A stretch of DNA of 64,000 nucleotides from Loripinus fragilis (lineage: Eukaryota; Mollusca; Bivalvia; Lucinida; Lucinidae): the NCBI GenBank assembly GCA_964019695.1, contig OZ026522.1, positions 72,385,601-72,449,600 on the forward strand. Reading direction: 5' to 3'. Shown here one piece after another: positions 52,600 to 64,000 of this stretch. The stretch's first letter is position 1. Each line of letters opens with the position of its first letter. The position numbers and the translations under genes were made by a program. The notes below the pieces were generated by a model, which was given only the letters and a program-made list of their open reading frames with translations, did not search any database and was not told the origin of the DNA.

Positions 52600-53398
52600 T
52601 ATTATATAACTAAGTAAAAAGACCGATTTTCATTGGCTTAGAGCGCTCACGTAACCAGTCTACATATTGTCATATTCACTGGCTGGCGCGCGATTGCCGG
52701 TGAATATTAGTTACTAAAATTAAACTCCTTGCGTTTTTTCCGTTCCGTTTCTGCTTTGCACTGAAGAAATCCCGCCAATACTTAGACCACGTCGCATACG
52801 TTTACATGTATTTGTAACGTCTTTCAAGCGAAAAAACGACGTTACACCGTCTAACGCCATACATGACGTCACGTCATTTTCCAGTAACAAATGACGTCAG
52901 CTATCACACATTTTCCCCGCGCTTTCAAAGCTGTGAATTATTGTTTGATATATTACACTATTTTAACATTGGCTCTACAGACGAGGTGTGTTAGAATTCT
53001 TGCTTGTAAATGTTGAATGATTACACTCATGCACAACATATATAAAAAAGTAAACGGGTGGTCTTATCTAGGTCTGCACTCACGGTTTCTGCTAAATGCT
53101 TGACTGTCCCAAAACTTGTATATTAGTTCAGTATTTTTTCCAGGTGCAAATATACCTGTACATCTTTCTCTAAACTTAAAAGGTTATATAATAAAACAGT
53201 TATTGACTAATGAGGCATTGGATATGATGTGATATCGACCAGAGCATACCAATATTGACCTCGGCGAATAATGAGGCATTGGATATGATGTGATATCGAC
53301 CAGAGCATACCAATATTGACCTCGGCTTCGCCTCGGTCAATATTGGTATGCTCTGGTCGATATCACATCATATCCAATGCCTCATTAGTCAATAATTG
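52600..53398. mobile_element. Non-autonomous element with hairpin end, copy 2 (inverted)
   Basis: Reverse-orientation homologue of 37118-37970. Its hairpin end carries an extra arm: TAATGAGGCATTGGATATGATG starts at about 53208 and again at about 53269, followed by the mirrored arm to 53394. Confidence 0.75.
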
Positions 53399-53621
53399 TA
53401 TAATATACGGTCATTTTCTCGCTTGAAAACTTGCAACAACGTTTTCGAAATAGAACATTTTTTCAGATCAAAGACTTGCGTCATCCTGACGACACTTCTA
53501 TACGCGTTACTGCTGATGATGTCAATTTTGTAACGAATGCAGAATACGTATACTGTACGTAAAGTAAAGAAAAGAATAAAAGCAGCAACAAAAATGCTAT
53601 GAATCAGCAGCACGTGAATTG

Positions 53622-53624
<3 letters not shown>

Positions 53625-53685
<61 letters not shown>
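53625..53685. repeat. (CT)n microsatellite
   Basis: Pure CT repeat; Arg-Glu and Leu-Ser ORFs across it are artefacts. Confidence 0.95.
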
Positions 53686-53688
<3 letters not shown>

Positions 53689-54659
53689 CACTCACCCTCA
53701 TATACGCACACACACCAGCGTGCGCGCACGAACGCACTTATAAAGGTCTTAAGGGGGCCTAAAACGTGCCAAATGAGGAGTAGACAAATAATAGGCTTTT
53801 CGCACACGGACCTAAATTAAACAACATCAACTCAAACAATACACTGTCTACGCACACGGACCTAAATTAAACAATGAAGCAGGTATGGCACTCCATGCCT
53901 GTTTTTATTTCAGGGGTAAAAAACAGAAAATAGCACAAAAAAAGAAAAACGAGCACGGTGACATATGCCTTTTAGTCAATTATAAGTTTCTATGCAAAAT
54001 TTCCTTTAAAATAATAAGTTTTTTGTTTCTGTAGTTACATTGTGTGACATTTTTTAGTCAAGATTTAAACGATTTTTTGGCCGTAATTGTTTTTTACAAA
54101 ATAGATTTTAGCTTAAAAAAAAGCCACGTGCCTTTTTTTGCTGTTTTTTGTGTTCTTTTATTAGCCAATAGCATGTAGCGCATTCCCAGGAAAAATATGG
54201 CATTTCTCACTTTCAATTTTTTTAGAATATGAGAAATTGATATTTTGAAAAACTCGTATTTTACGATTTTTAAAGTTTAATAACTTTTTAAAAAGCACGG
54301 TAACGTCCTGTTATTTTTGTCAAAATAGATGAGTTTTGAGCTATTGTTTAACATATCAAAAGATGGTAACTTTTTGGACATATGCTGGTGAGTCCGGTAC
54401 TACCTTAACTATATATACTAGCCCTGTGTCCTTTTGTGAGGCATAGGAAACAGTGCATACCCAGATCAGATGTCCAAGGTTTCCACAGCTTGTTTACAGA
54501 ATGTACTTTTAAAATTTGAATGCAATTGTCAATTGCTACCAACGTCCCTTCAATTCGAATGGATCTACCCAGTTGATATACGAAGGAATTTCCATTATGC
54601 ATAAATGGGTTGAAGATGCCACTTATTTTGTTATACTTTATTACACGCCTTTATTAAAG
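53686..54659. other. No gene seen; repeat remains
   Basis: CGCACACGGACCTAAATTAAACAA occurs twice (53798 and 53851). GAGTCCGGTACTACCTTAA at 54391 is one end of an element whose other end type is at 43690. Confidence 0.4.
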
Positions 54660-54784
54660 GGGGCAACTGGAGAAACATTCCTTCATCTGTACTCTATCGA
54701 GAAAAATATTGAAGCCTCCGGCAAAAGCTATACAAGTTTCACCCCAAACGGCGATGGAACGATTGCAATGGCTGTCCATATATA
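54660..54784 (+). CDS. Host exon A, copy 2 (unknown protein)
   Basis: Paralogue of the exon at 5701-5834: 41 codons plus two bases, borders TTATTAAAG and GTAAGTACATG. The product includes ETFLHLYSIEKNIEASGKSY and FTPNGDGTIAMAVH. The difference from copy 1 is an in-frame loss or gain of three codons and a few substitutions. Splices in phase to 60119. Confidence 0.75.
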
Positions 54785-55021
54785 GTAAGTACATGTATAC
54801 ACATATGTTTGTATTAATTAAGATGCTTAACAGTCAACTCTCGTTGGGACCTTGCAATCACGTGAATTTTGGAATGTGGACCAGTGGTTCGTCTGAGCTG
54901 AACAAATTTGTGCATCTCTGGTAGAGTGTACTCAATGCTTGGGAACATTTATGTGATTTTTTTCTTGAATTCTGACAAGTGGCTCAGGATGAGATGCCGT
55001 TTAAAGATTTATAGTCCTTTT

Positions 55022-56290
55022 TATGCCCCCAACTTTGAAAAAATTGCAGGGGCATATTGCTTTGGGCTTGTCCGTCCGTGCGTCCGTCCGTCCGTTACAA
55101 ATTTAAGATAATATTTTGAAATTTCATAGATAGATTCCTCCAAAATTCAAACTAATTAATGCCCCACACCTTTACTTAACGCAGATAGGCGTAGGATAAG
55201 GGCAGGATACAGCCCGAATTCCTTTTTTGAAGCCAACGTGGGTGCATAAAACTGGGTGTGCCGTGTGTGCTATATATGCCTCGTGCGCAGGGACCGCGGC
55301 ACACCGACACAATAACCGAATAATAATAATAATAATAATAAAAAATAATCAAAAAATAACTGACCCCGTATCTTTTTTAATATGGATTACCTCCCTTTGT
55401 GGAGTTATGTTGTGGAGTTATGTCTCTTTTAAAGGGTCATAATGAAATTTTGCAATCAGGATATTTAAAAAACTATAACAGCTAGAAGCTTCAAACTTAT
55501 TCAGCATTTGGCTGATAATGAGTAGATTACCTGTTGAAAATTTAAAAAAAAAACATTTTATTTTTTGAATTATTGCCCTTTGCAAATTTAGACATAGACA
55601 ATTTGACATCTCATGAACCATTACAGCTAGGAGCTTCAAACTTGCTCGCGTTATAGATTATAAAGAGAAGATTACCTGATGAAAATTTAAAAAAAAATAT
55701 GTTTTTTTAGTTATCACCTTTACAAAGTGTGTCATAGAAAACTTGATATTTACATTTAATATAGGGTTTTAAAATTTCATAGATGGATTCCTCATAAAAA
55801 TAACTGACCCGTATTATTTTTTAATCTGGATTATCTCCCTTTGTGGAGTAATAATGAAATTTTGTAATCAGAATATTTCAAAAACCCTACCAGCTATGAG
55901 TTTCAAACTTGCTCAGCTTATAGCGGATAATGAGTTAATTACCTGGTGAAAATTTTAAACAAAATCATTTTTTTTAGTTTTTGCCATTTGCAAATTTGGA
56001 CATAGAAAACTTGATATCTCAAAACCGTTACAGCTAGGGGCTTTAAACTTGGACAGCAGATAGAGGGTAAAATTAGATTACCTCGTAATTTCTGTTTTTT
56101 GTTTTTGAAGTTTTTTGATGTTATCGCCCTTTGAATTATTTGAGTGAAATTAATGTCCTTTGCAAATGTGTACATCGAAAACTTCCAATAAAGATATCCC
56201 GAAAACTATTACAGCTAGTCAGCTAGTAGCCTCAGATTGGTCAGCTGAAGGATGATGGTAAATAGATTACCTGGTGAACAGGAATGTGGT
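55022..56290 (+). repeat. TATGCCCCC / GTCCGTCC element with about 160-400 bp units
   Basis: The head is TTTTATGCCCCCAACTTTGAAAAAATTGCAGGGGCATATTG with GTCCGTCCGTGCGTCCGTCC (55071-55090). The body repeats CTCCCTTTGTGGAG, TAATGAAATTTTG(C/T)AATCAG(G/A)ATATTT and ACAGCTAG(A/G)AGCTTCAAACTTG. A known bivalve repeat type (from memory). Confidence 0.7.
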
Positions 56291-56449
56291 GTGGGCATAG
56301 TGTTTCATAAACACAATTTCTAGTTGCATCTCTTGTGTCAATTTTTATTGTTTTGTTCTTTTTTTTTGCAGAGGGAATAATGGTGACAATGCACGTGAAG
56401 TTGTTTTAGATTCTAGAACCAGTGGTTCAGTAGGGATCGATTTTGAATT

Positions 56450-56474
56450 TTGTTGTTGTTGTTGTTGCTGCTGC

Positions 56475-56529
<55 letters not shown>
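56450..56529. repeat. (GTT)n / (GCT) microsatellite
   Basis: Mostly GTT units with a few GCT. Minus-strand poly-Gln and poly-Asn ORFs are artefacts of it. Confidence 0.9.
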
Positions 56530-56532
<3 letters not shown>

Positions 56533-56599
56533 TTTTATTAGCTCTACCGAGCAGTGGTACCATTTATGCAATGTCGGTAGATTTATGGGACAACTGTGA

Positions 56600-56790
56600 G
56601 GCCCTCCCGGGGGGGGGGGGGGGGTACCTGTTTCCTTGTTGCCCTGAAATAAATTGGCTTGTTCCCCTGTTCCCCAAAAATCGAAAATTTGTTTTCTTAT
56701 GTTCCCTGTTCCCCAATATTGTGTTTGTTCCCCTGTTCCCCTCAAAATTTGGCCTTTGTTCCCCTGTTCCCCTAAAACGCTAGTTATTTC
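56600..56790 (+). repeat. G-run plus TTGTTCCCCTGTTCCCC repeat, copy 2
   Basis: A run of 16 G interrupted once by T is followed by five or more TTGTTCCCCTGTTCCCC units. Inverted homologue of 47870-48075. Confidence 0.7.
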
Positions 56791-58440
56791 CCACCGTTTA
56801 TCCGACAGTATACCTTCCAAAATGAAAATTTTGAATATGGTTATCCCCATATATATAATGCATATCTACATTTCATTTCAAATGGCATAAGGCCGTACGT
56901 CATCCAACGAAATGTGAGGTAATTAATGACGTCAGTATCGCAGGATATAGTGCTGCAAATTTTAGACGTTATCCAATCCGACATTGCGTTAGAAACTCAT
57001 CAGAATTATTTTAAATTTATACAAGTGACTCAGTATATGCCATTCGACGGATGAAGAACGGGGGACGACAACCAATAACAATATCTCACTTTAAGCACAT
57101 CGAAACATATAGTGGAGTAAGCTATTTTCGCCAAGAATATAATTCCGCCAATTGAACATTCCCACCGTTTTTTCACTTGTGTGAAGTCACAGGCTCATTC
57201 TGAAAAGGGGATTTTCAAGGACAGAAGAAATGCTGTCTGTTAAATTATAAAACAGTAAGAAAATGCTTATCTTAGTGGTAAAATAAAGGTCACTTGCCTG
57301 CATCGATGCTTTCCCGCCATTTTCACTAATTCTTTTTAACCCCAATCCTGATATGTTTTATTCTGTAAATACATCGCTTCCTCCATCTTCATATCTGTTG
57401 ACATCCTTACGATGGAGGAAAGAAAACTCAGTGATGTATTGGGGTCCCAAGTGGGGAAATCAATGATTTTATCATAAGGGGGTTCTTATTAATGTTAAGT
57501 CTCAGAAACAATGGTGTGGCTAATAAGCAGCTGTATGGACCATATATCTTTAAAGTGATTTTTTGATAAACTATATCAATTTTTCTTCTGCAATGGCTTG
57601 ATGTATCCCTAAAGTACATAAAAGAAAGCTTTTATGCCTACTTTTTCATTCACTGTCTGTGTGGTAGAACCCCAATGAACCTAGGGGTTCAAATCAATCT
57701 GAATTTGAATTGAATATTGAAAAAAAACATGACTGAAATATGTTTGACAACAATAAATTCAATCATAAAATATTTACAATAAATTTTGTTCATTGAAAGA
57801 AAAAAAATGGTTTAATTCATAACAACTATTCATTTTTATCAATCCAACCCTTTATAAGGCCTCTTTTTTCAGGTCAACAAGAGTTGTCGAAATTAGATTA
57901 CTATTTTCAAGATGTCTGAAAAATGGGTGCACAAACAAATCAAAGTTTTTGAAAATTAAATAACATATTTTGATGGTCTAAGGTATCACACATTATTATA
58001 AAAGGTTGAAATTTTATGATAAAATCATTTTCTGGTCAGGTTGTATTTTGTTTTGCTATCCTCAGAGCCATATCTGCTTACGTTGGCGAAAACTGATTAT
58101 CCCAGTATATGATTTGTTGGAAAACCAATTTAAAAAGATAATCAAACGTTATAAAAAGTTGGATAAAACTGCGACAGTCTGCATGCCTTGTTGTAAACTC
58201 AATCACGGTTTATAGCTATGGTTTCCTCTTTAATTGAACGACGGTGAGTCAGGCCTCAGACTCAATGACGGCTCTGGCGTAAAGCTTTAACCTAATCTGT
58301 GGGTAAGTGCCTGATGCTTGTTTCTACCTGGGCCCATCGTGGCTCAACTTGAAGTTTTCTGTAGCTCTGACGATCTGTGAGTCATGAGCCCTTCCTTTTC
58401 TTTGAATCATCATAATGTGTTAATTTTATTACATTTTTAT
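56791..58440. other. No gene seen
   Basis: AT-rich intron-like DNA between exon A and exon B of copy 2. Short ORFs (57428-57619, 58006-58215) show no family features. Confidence 0.4.
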
Positions 58441-58465
58441 CTTTATGATCATACATCGCAATAGT

Positions 58466-58718
58466 TAGGCAGCCTCCATGCGAGCTTAACGTTTTTGTGC
58501 TTCAACTACAGCAGAAACTAGAACGAAGATTTGGCACCAGTAAAATGTATTTAAGACCCCCAGTGAGTGGCTTAGGCTGATGTCCGTTTGAAGGCTGTGG
58601 TTCTGTTGTTGTTGATTCTTTGAGGATCGTTACTCCCATTATAGGATTCTGTAATTGTTCTCTATGTTTTGTTGTGCGTTACTTTGTGTCCGTTCTAGTT
58701 TTACAATCATCTTGATGG

Positions 58719-58773
<55 letters not shown>

Positions 58774-58900
58774 GGTTGCTTTGCTTTGTTTGTCTTCCTG
58801 GTGTCTCGTTATTTTGGTGTGGCTCTTCCTCACTGCGCCAATGGGGTTGTCTGCAGTTTGTGGTTGTGGTATTTCCTGATCATACTCTCTTACTCTTTTT
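58466..58900 (+). repeat. Dispersed about 390-bp repeat with (GA)n expansion
   Basis: Homologue of 6766-7150. At the position of GGGGAAGAGAGAGATGG in the first copy it has a (GA)n run (58722-58771). The left end GGCAGCCTCCATGCGAGCTTAA is mirrored near 61735. Confidence 0.8.
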
Positions 58901-60118
58901 GAAAATAAATAAGGCAAATCATAAATAATAAAAAAAAAGTCCTGTTCACTGAATTTGTTGTATCCCTAATTTATTTTGAGCAAGCGGTATATAGGACTAT
59001 CAATAAAACTACTTAAAGCCATATATTGCTAAATGTATCATTAATACTTTTTATTAAATCAGTTCATAAGATATTATATACACAGGAGATGTAGTCTATT
59101 CTTGATATCATTTGAAACTGTCGATTATTGGCTACTGACTGAACATTTTTCCCCCCCCCCTTCATCCCCACTTGGATTTTGCAGACATTTCCTATCTTAA
59201 AGAACAATCCAAGTTGTGCAAAATAGAAAATTTTGCGCTCTGTAAGCCGTGGGGGTTATATATCTATATCTAATTAAGACAACTTTAACGAAAGTTTGAG
59301 CTACACTATTCAAAATAAACTTAGCAATTGTTTTGTATGGATGAGCCTATCCATATCCATATCAGTTTCAAGTTTCATTTTTGTCTCGAAGATAGAAGCA
59401 CGGATCATGGGACAAGAGTTTTCATTTTAACAAATACAGAATTACCAAACTCAGCGGCCAGTTAGATTTTAAGACCAGCTGGTAATGTAGACATTTCTGG
59501 TCATTGTGGAAGCCCAAGCAATTTTCAAGTGATTGTTTGGTCACTGAAAACCCCAAAAAGCACAGTAAATGTTGCGATTTGCTGAACTTTCTGGAAAAAA
59601 CAAAGGCCCAAGTTTTCATAATTTGACGTTTTAATAATGTTTTATTATAGGTTATTACCTTTAAATGAAGTTTTAGTCGGTATTTTTTTAATCACTTTTA
59701 CAAGTATAACTGTTTGATGCCTTTTAACAAATTCAGACAAATAATACTGAATGAAACATCTTCCTGGCTACAGAGCACCAGGAAAAAGATAAAGCAAACG
59801 GCATCGTTATCCCACAAACGTGTCGCACCATTTTCCAGTAAATTAAGGTTCTAATCATTTGTAAGATGAGTACACTGTAAGCCTTTGATATCTTTTTTAG
59901 ACTGATTCTCTGTTGAATTAAAACATGGGCAAATGCCAATTACAATAGCTCACTTTAAGCACATCAAAACATGTGTTTTGAAAAGAAAAGAAAACAAATC
60001 ATAACTATTCATAACTATTCATTTTTTGAAATGTGAATTTTCAAATAAATCAACAGACGGCAAAAAATATTACCCATCATTCAATGAAAATATAATTCAC
60101 AATATTTATTTTCTGTAG
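58901..60118. other. No gene seen
   Basis: Intron-like DNA; nothing recognised on either strand. Confidence 0.4.
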
Positions 60119-60249
60119 TAACGAAGGTAAAGGAGAGTGTGATGTGTTTGATTACCCAAATATAGCGATGGTGGAGAGGAGAGAAGAAAGAAGAAGAACA
60201 TGCTGCAAAAGACATGGAAGACCTCCAATTGATTGTTTCATAACACTAG
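60119..60249 (+). CDS. Host exon B, copy 2 (unknown protein)
   Basis: Paralogue of 9352-9482: same 131-base length and same phases, with borders TTTTCTGTAG and GTACATG. The product contains NEGKGECDVFDYPN, REERRRTCCKRHGRP and IDCFITL. More diverged from copy 1 than exon C is, mainly in the arginine-rich centre. Confidence 0.8.
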
Positions 60250-60970
60250 GTACATGTAAAATCTTAGGCTTATAGTTGATGTTGTGAGCCTGATATGTTA
60301 GGATTGGACTTTTTGCTAGCAACAATGACATAATCTCCTTCAGTATCCAAAAACTATTGCCAGCCATTTTTTCAGAGGTCATTCTCTTGATCATTCAGAA
60401 AACTCTCCCCACTGCATGTTTGACGTCATCATCTGACCAAAAGTGTAACCTGAGACAGATAAGGTAGATACTCAATCAATTTAAAAGCCATTTTCTTCAA
60501 TACCAGACATGGCGATGAACAATTTGTGAACATGGGCATTATCCTGGGTGAGCCAAACACCTTTTATGAGTTAAATATCTTCTGTTGACTTCTATAGAAG
60601 TGATGCATAATATGTGCCATTAATTGAAGACAGGAAAACGACTGAAACATGACTGAAAATTTTGTGACACACTGGTGTGTAAGGCATCAATACAAACAAT
60701 ATAAAATGGTCCCAAAATTGCTTTACTGGTGTATTTCAAAATGAAATAATTGCATTAAGTTCATAAAGAATATGTGATATCTTTCATAAAGAATCAGTTA
60801 CAACTCTCATAAAGAATCTGTTACACTAGTTAGGCTCATTAAGTATAGTAAATACAGAATATCAACAAAGCCAGCAAACATAACGCCGCTGTGGGACAAT
60901 ATAATCAAAATAGCTTAACTCTCATTAACAAACTCGATAGAATCGAGTCTGCTGTTTTTATATCTTGTAG

Positions 60971-60973
<3 letters not shown>
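60250..60973. other. Intron of host copy 2, no gene seen
   Basis: Short intron-like region. ATAAAGAAT(A/C) words recur near 60765-60815. The corresponding intron in copy 1 carries the Polinton. Confidence 0.45.

Positions 60974-61009
<36 letters not shown>
60974..61009. repeat. (CT)n microsatellite
   Basis: Pure CT repeat within the B-C intron of copy 2. Confidence 0.95.
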
Positions 61010-61010
<1 letters not shown>

Positions 61011-61321
61011 AAAGATCCGTTTTGTTATCCTGGTTTAATTATTTGATATTTGAGACTGGGCGCGAGAAAAAACATGTCTTCGTAATGTGCAACTAAGCAA
61101 GGTTCAAAGTGATATGCTCAGCTAAATATACTAGCCAGAATACAGAAATACTTTATGGAGAAAGCTTGACTGCTGTACTTATTAGATACCAAAATTAATA
61201 ACAAAGGCACTGATCACTGTGCAGGTGCACAGGCTGCTCTTAATCTTTGTTGTGTGCATGCAACATAGTAAGATTTTCTCACATCGGTGCCCATGTATTT
61301 GGCCAAATTTTGTTTTTTCAG

Positions 61322-61582
61322 AAGACAGTGATGCAAGCTTTAGATTATTTTCACAAGACCCAAGTAGGTATTTTTGGATGTTTGGGTGTTTCAATGGCAC
61401 AGTGCATAGTTTTGACACCTGCATAAATGGCTTTGTGGATTTGTTAGCTCGAGACATACGACCAGGCTTAACTGGTGAGATTAATCTCAGTGGTCTCCCC
61501 TGGTATAAGATACTGGATGACTTAAAGTTTACTGGAATAAAGATTGATGACCCTAAAATGAAGTACATTTGGATAGGACCAG
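61322..61582 (+). CDS. Host exon C, copy 2 (unknown protein)
   Basis: Paralogue of 29873-30133, same length and phases, with borders TGTTTTTTCAG and GTAGGTATG. Product: DSDASFRLFSQDPSRYFW, CFNGTVHSFDTCINGFVDLL, GEINLSGLPWYKILDDLKFT and DDPKMKYIWIGPG. Changes are mostly conservative (Tyr/Phe, Glu/Asp, Thr/Ala). Protein family unknown. Confidence 0.85.
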
Positions 61583-61680
61583 GTAGGTATGCAAGCGAGA
61601 GAATGCTAAAACAAATTATGCTTTAAGTACTTATAAATGATTTTTTAATATTATATATCATGAATTTCATTTTATTGCAG

Positions 61681-61688
61681 AAATTTAA
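61681..61688 (+). CDS. Possible terminal exon of host gene copy 2
   Basis: TTTTATTGCAG (to 61680) is followed by AAATTTAA: with the carried G this gives Glu, Ile and a stop. It is a phase-compatible but very short end, parallel to the weak candidate at 32706 in copy 1. Confidence 0.2.
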
Positions 61689-61724
61689 ATCATCCAATCT
61701 GCCTAAATCTGTTAAAACACAACA

Positions 61725-62160
61725 CTTGCTTAGCTCGCATGGAGGCTTCCTAACTAATGCAATGCATCATCAAAGAGAACAATTTAATCAAACTTACACG
61801 CTATGATGAAACAAAGAACACAGATAGTCCGAGATATGGGCCTAAGCAAATAGTGTAAAACCAGTTTGGACCATTCCTATATGAGTATTCTCTTAGTTTT
61901 TCTTTTTTGCATTATTTTTTCGATGGCGAGATTAATCACCTCACCATCGAAACAATAGACATAATAGCTTTCAGCTGATGTTTATTCATTGTTGATTGTT
62001 GCTCCTATTAGGTGTTGAGGTTTTTCCTGGTACCTTGTTTTGTTCTGATGTTCTTGGTCTGTTTTCCAGTTTAGCAATCATCTTGCTGATACAGAGAGAA
62101 AGCTGCTTGCTTTTAATTATGTCAATGGGGCTGTGGGTGTCTCTGTTTTGTGTCCCTTCT
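61725..62160 (-). repeat. Diverged pieces of the 390-bp repeat
   Basis: TTAGCTCGCATGGAGGCTTCCTAAC (61735) mirrors the left end of 58466. AGCAATCATCTTGCTGATACAGAGAGAAAGCTGCTTGCTTT (62072) resembles its TCTTGATGGGGAAGAGAGAG region. A small hairpin TCGATGGCGAG/CTCACCATCGA lies at 61919-61950. Confidence 0.45.
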
Positions 62161-62162
62161 CA

Positions 62163-62435
62163 TGAGCGGATCCAGAGGGGGGACAGTGGGTCCAGACCCC
62201 CACCCCCGCTGAAAAATCACAAAAATAAAGGGTTTCTTTGCAATACTGGTCCGGATCCAAGCCAGCATTCAATATTGGGCCACCCTTCGCACACCAGCGA
62301 AAAAGCCATTTAAATGGCATTTCGCTGGCGGGCCGATGATGGCCCGCTAGTAGTGGTATTTTCTGGATCCTTCCTTCCTCATCAAGCTAAAAAAAGGTCA
62401 AAGTTGGACCCCCTCCTGGATCCTCGCATGCTGGT
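62163..62435. mobile_element. GCGGATCC-family element, copy 3 of 3
   Basis: GAGCGGATCCAGAGGGGGGACAG at the left and CCCCCTCCTGGATCCTCGCATG at the right. It holds the nested palindrome CACACCAGCGAAAAAGCC/GGCATTTCGCTGGCGGGCCGATGATGG (62291-62343), with the left arm more decayed. Confidence 0.7.
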
Positions 62436-63598
62436 ACTGGTTCTAGTAGAGCTGTTGACTTCTACATCTCTTCTGTTCATAACTAACAGTAAATATTCTA
62501 AACTAAGTCTTCCAGGTTTAAATTGTCCATATATACTGAACAAAAGTGAAAACGCTACACCTGAATTGTTTGCCATCTATATACAAAATTATGCAAACCA
62601 AGAATACAATTGAAAGTGTATCTTAGTGTTCAAATACTGGGTAATGCATAACAGTAAAAGTTTTACCGATGTTGTCACGAGGAAACACATGAAAGCCATT
62701 TAAATGTGACAGGGGTCCATTTTTTTAGGTTGCCAATTTGAACGGAAATCTAACACAATTTAGGCCTTCAGAAATCCACTACCTACGAGATCCGACTTCA
62801 CGAAATGGTAGTCTAGACACGTGACAACCAGAAATGTGAAGGGCTTATCTGAAGTGTGTTTTGATCGTTTAGAAAAGCAATCTTAAAAAGCGAATTTTCA
62901 CTCAAATTGCCAAGTTTAAAAATTTAACACTGAAATCTCCATAGGAAAATCAATGTGTTGTTGGATCTTAGTATGAAAACATTACTAGTCAAGAAATGGT
63001 AGAAACAATGTACTGAGAGGTCTACCTGATTTGGCAAAAGAAAATTTTCGAAAATCGTGATAAATCGAAGATTACCAAACAATTGATATTCCCTATTTGT
63101 TTTTGTCAAAGGGAGGTAATTTTCAATATTTTACAAATTCGCTAAATTCGAAATTGATTTCTGAGTTTGTTTCAAGTGATTAAGCAGTTTACTGTTTACT
63201 GAGGGTTACAGCATGCAAAAAAAAAATCGCCGCTAACGGGTATATAAATGTCTATATAGAATTTGCACCAGATATATGTTCATTGAGGCGTTGAATTAAC
63301 AAGAGTGTCGATACCCGACTACAGGCAGGCGCTATAAGTAATTTCTGCAAAAGTCAAATATAACATCATAGAAAATTTTTATACTTAGAATTATTAATAT
63401 TGCAATACCCCACATCTAAACATCATGTTTGCCGGAAAATGATGTGTTTTACGGTAAGCTACTCTTTCTTCTTCTCACATAAAGTATGTAGATTTCCTCA
63501 TTATTGTGTCTATGTTACTATTAGCTATGTCTGCACTACTATGTCGTTTAGGGTTCTGATAATTCCTGGTGTATTATATATCAAAGTTTTAATGCTAA
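62436..63598. other. No gene seen
   Basis: AT-rich DNA between the MITE copy and the LINE; no exon or element recognised. Confidence 0.4.
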
Positions 63599-64000
63599 TT
63601 GGAAATGGATGAAGAGCTGCATATATTCTCGCAAAATTGTAGAGGAGGACTGTCCGTTGCAAACAAACGCAGAGACTTATTTCAGTACGTTAGAAACAAA
63701 AAATACAATATAATTTGCTTACAAGATGTTCATATTAATAAACAATTAGAACCCTACATAAAGTCTGAATGGGGATATGACGTTTTTCTAGTCCATTTAT
63801 GAACAGTAGCCGCGGAGTAATGATATTAATTAACAATAATTTTGAATTTAAGGTAGAGGGAGTCAAAACTGACAAAAATGGAAACTACATTTTATTAGAT
63901 ATAACTATTCAAGGCAAAAAAATTACATTAGTAAATATATATGGTCCTAATGAAGATAACCCAAATTTCTATACCAATATAATCCAAAAAATCTCTGAGT
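63599..64000 (+). pseudogene. Non-LTR retrotransposon (LINE) ORF2 start, endonuclease, cut by window
   Basis: The N-terminal apurinic-type endonuclease of a LINE. Motifs: ELHIFSQNCRGGL near the start, KKYNIICLQDVHI (catalytic acid block), then, in another frame after about 63795, SRGVMILINNNFEFKV and ITLVNIYGPNED. The frame change near 63795 (first frame stops at 63802) indicates a disabled copy, at least in this reading. The rest of the endonuclease and the reverse transcriptase would lie beyond the window. The Asn/Lys-rich style resembles L1-like clades of molluscs (from memory). Confidence 0.8.

Noticed and set aside
53389..53820. Arg-Glu and Leu-Ser repeat ORFs
   Set aside because: They come from the (CT)n run and have no coding features.
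56345..56850. Poly-Gln / poly-Asn ORFs
   Set aside because: Product of the (GTT)n microsatellite joined to the GGGGAACA repeat; no conserved domain.

Overview
The window is eukaryotic, repeat-rich, AT-rich DNA, most likely from a bivalve mollusc. The reasons are split exons with GT/AG borders, no bacterial gene layout, the AGCTCACC and GTCCGTCC repeat heads common in bivalve genomes, long (TA)n runs, many fold-back elements, and a large Maverick/Polinton. Few host exons can be supported; most of the DNA is repeats. || HOST GENE. Three exons occur twice in the same order. Copy 1 has A 5701-5834, B 9352-9482 and C 29873-30133. Copy 2 has A 54660-54784, B 60119-60249 and C 61322-61582. Exons B and C have the same length in both copies, exon A differs by 9 bases (three codons), and all splice phases agree (A ends phase 2, B starts with one base, B ends phase 1, C starts with two bases). 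This is a tandemly duplicated gene of a family I do not recognise. || MAVERICK/POLINTON. About 17.3 kb (10966-28297) lies in the B-C intron of copy 1, inside an older tandem-repeat array that flanks it on both sides. Its inverted terminal repeats are built of about 60-70 bp units. It carries a protein-primed DNA polymerase B, a DDE integrase with chromodomain, an A32/FtsK-type packaging ATPase, an adenain-type cysteine protease, major and minor capsid proteins, a pX-like basic protein and several virion or early proteins of unknown role. This is the adintovirus-like gene set. Genes from 17915 to 11718 are nearly contiguous on the minus strand with 1-11 base overlaps or gaps of a few bases. TATAAAAGG-type boxes precede most other genes, and three of these boxes contain the stop codon of the upstream gene. 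Polymerase, integrase, ATPase, protease, pX-like and one small gene carry stops or frameshifts, so the copy is probably dead. The capsid ORFs and several others are open. || REST. 1-5640 holds tandem arrays and a long fold-back. 6470-7550 is a broken transposon-type ORF with another repeat inside it. 8650-9990 has nested MITEs. 28.3-54 kb is almost all MITEs, fold-backs, tRNA-like sequences, (TA)n runs, fragments of a Penelope-like element and a LINE tail. 55-56.3 kb is another tandem-repeat element. 58.4-62.4 kb has the second exon set plus repeats. The window ends in the 5' part of a LINE endonuclease ORF (63599 onward), already frameshifted.
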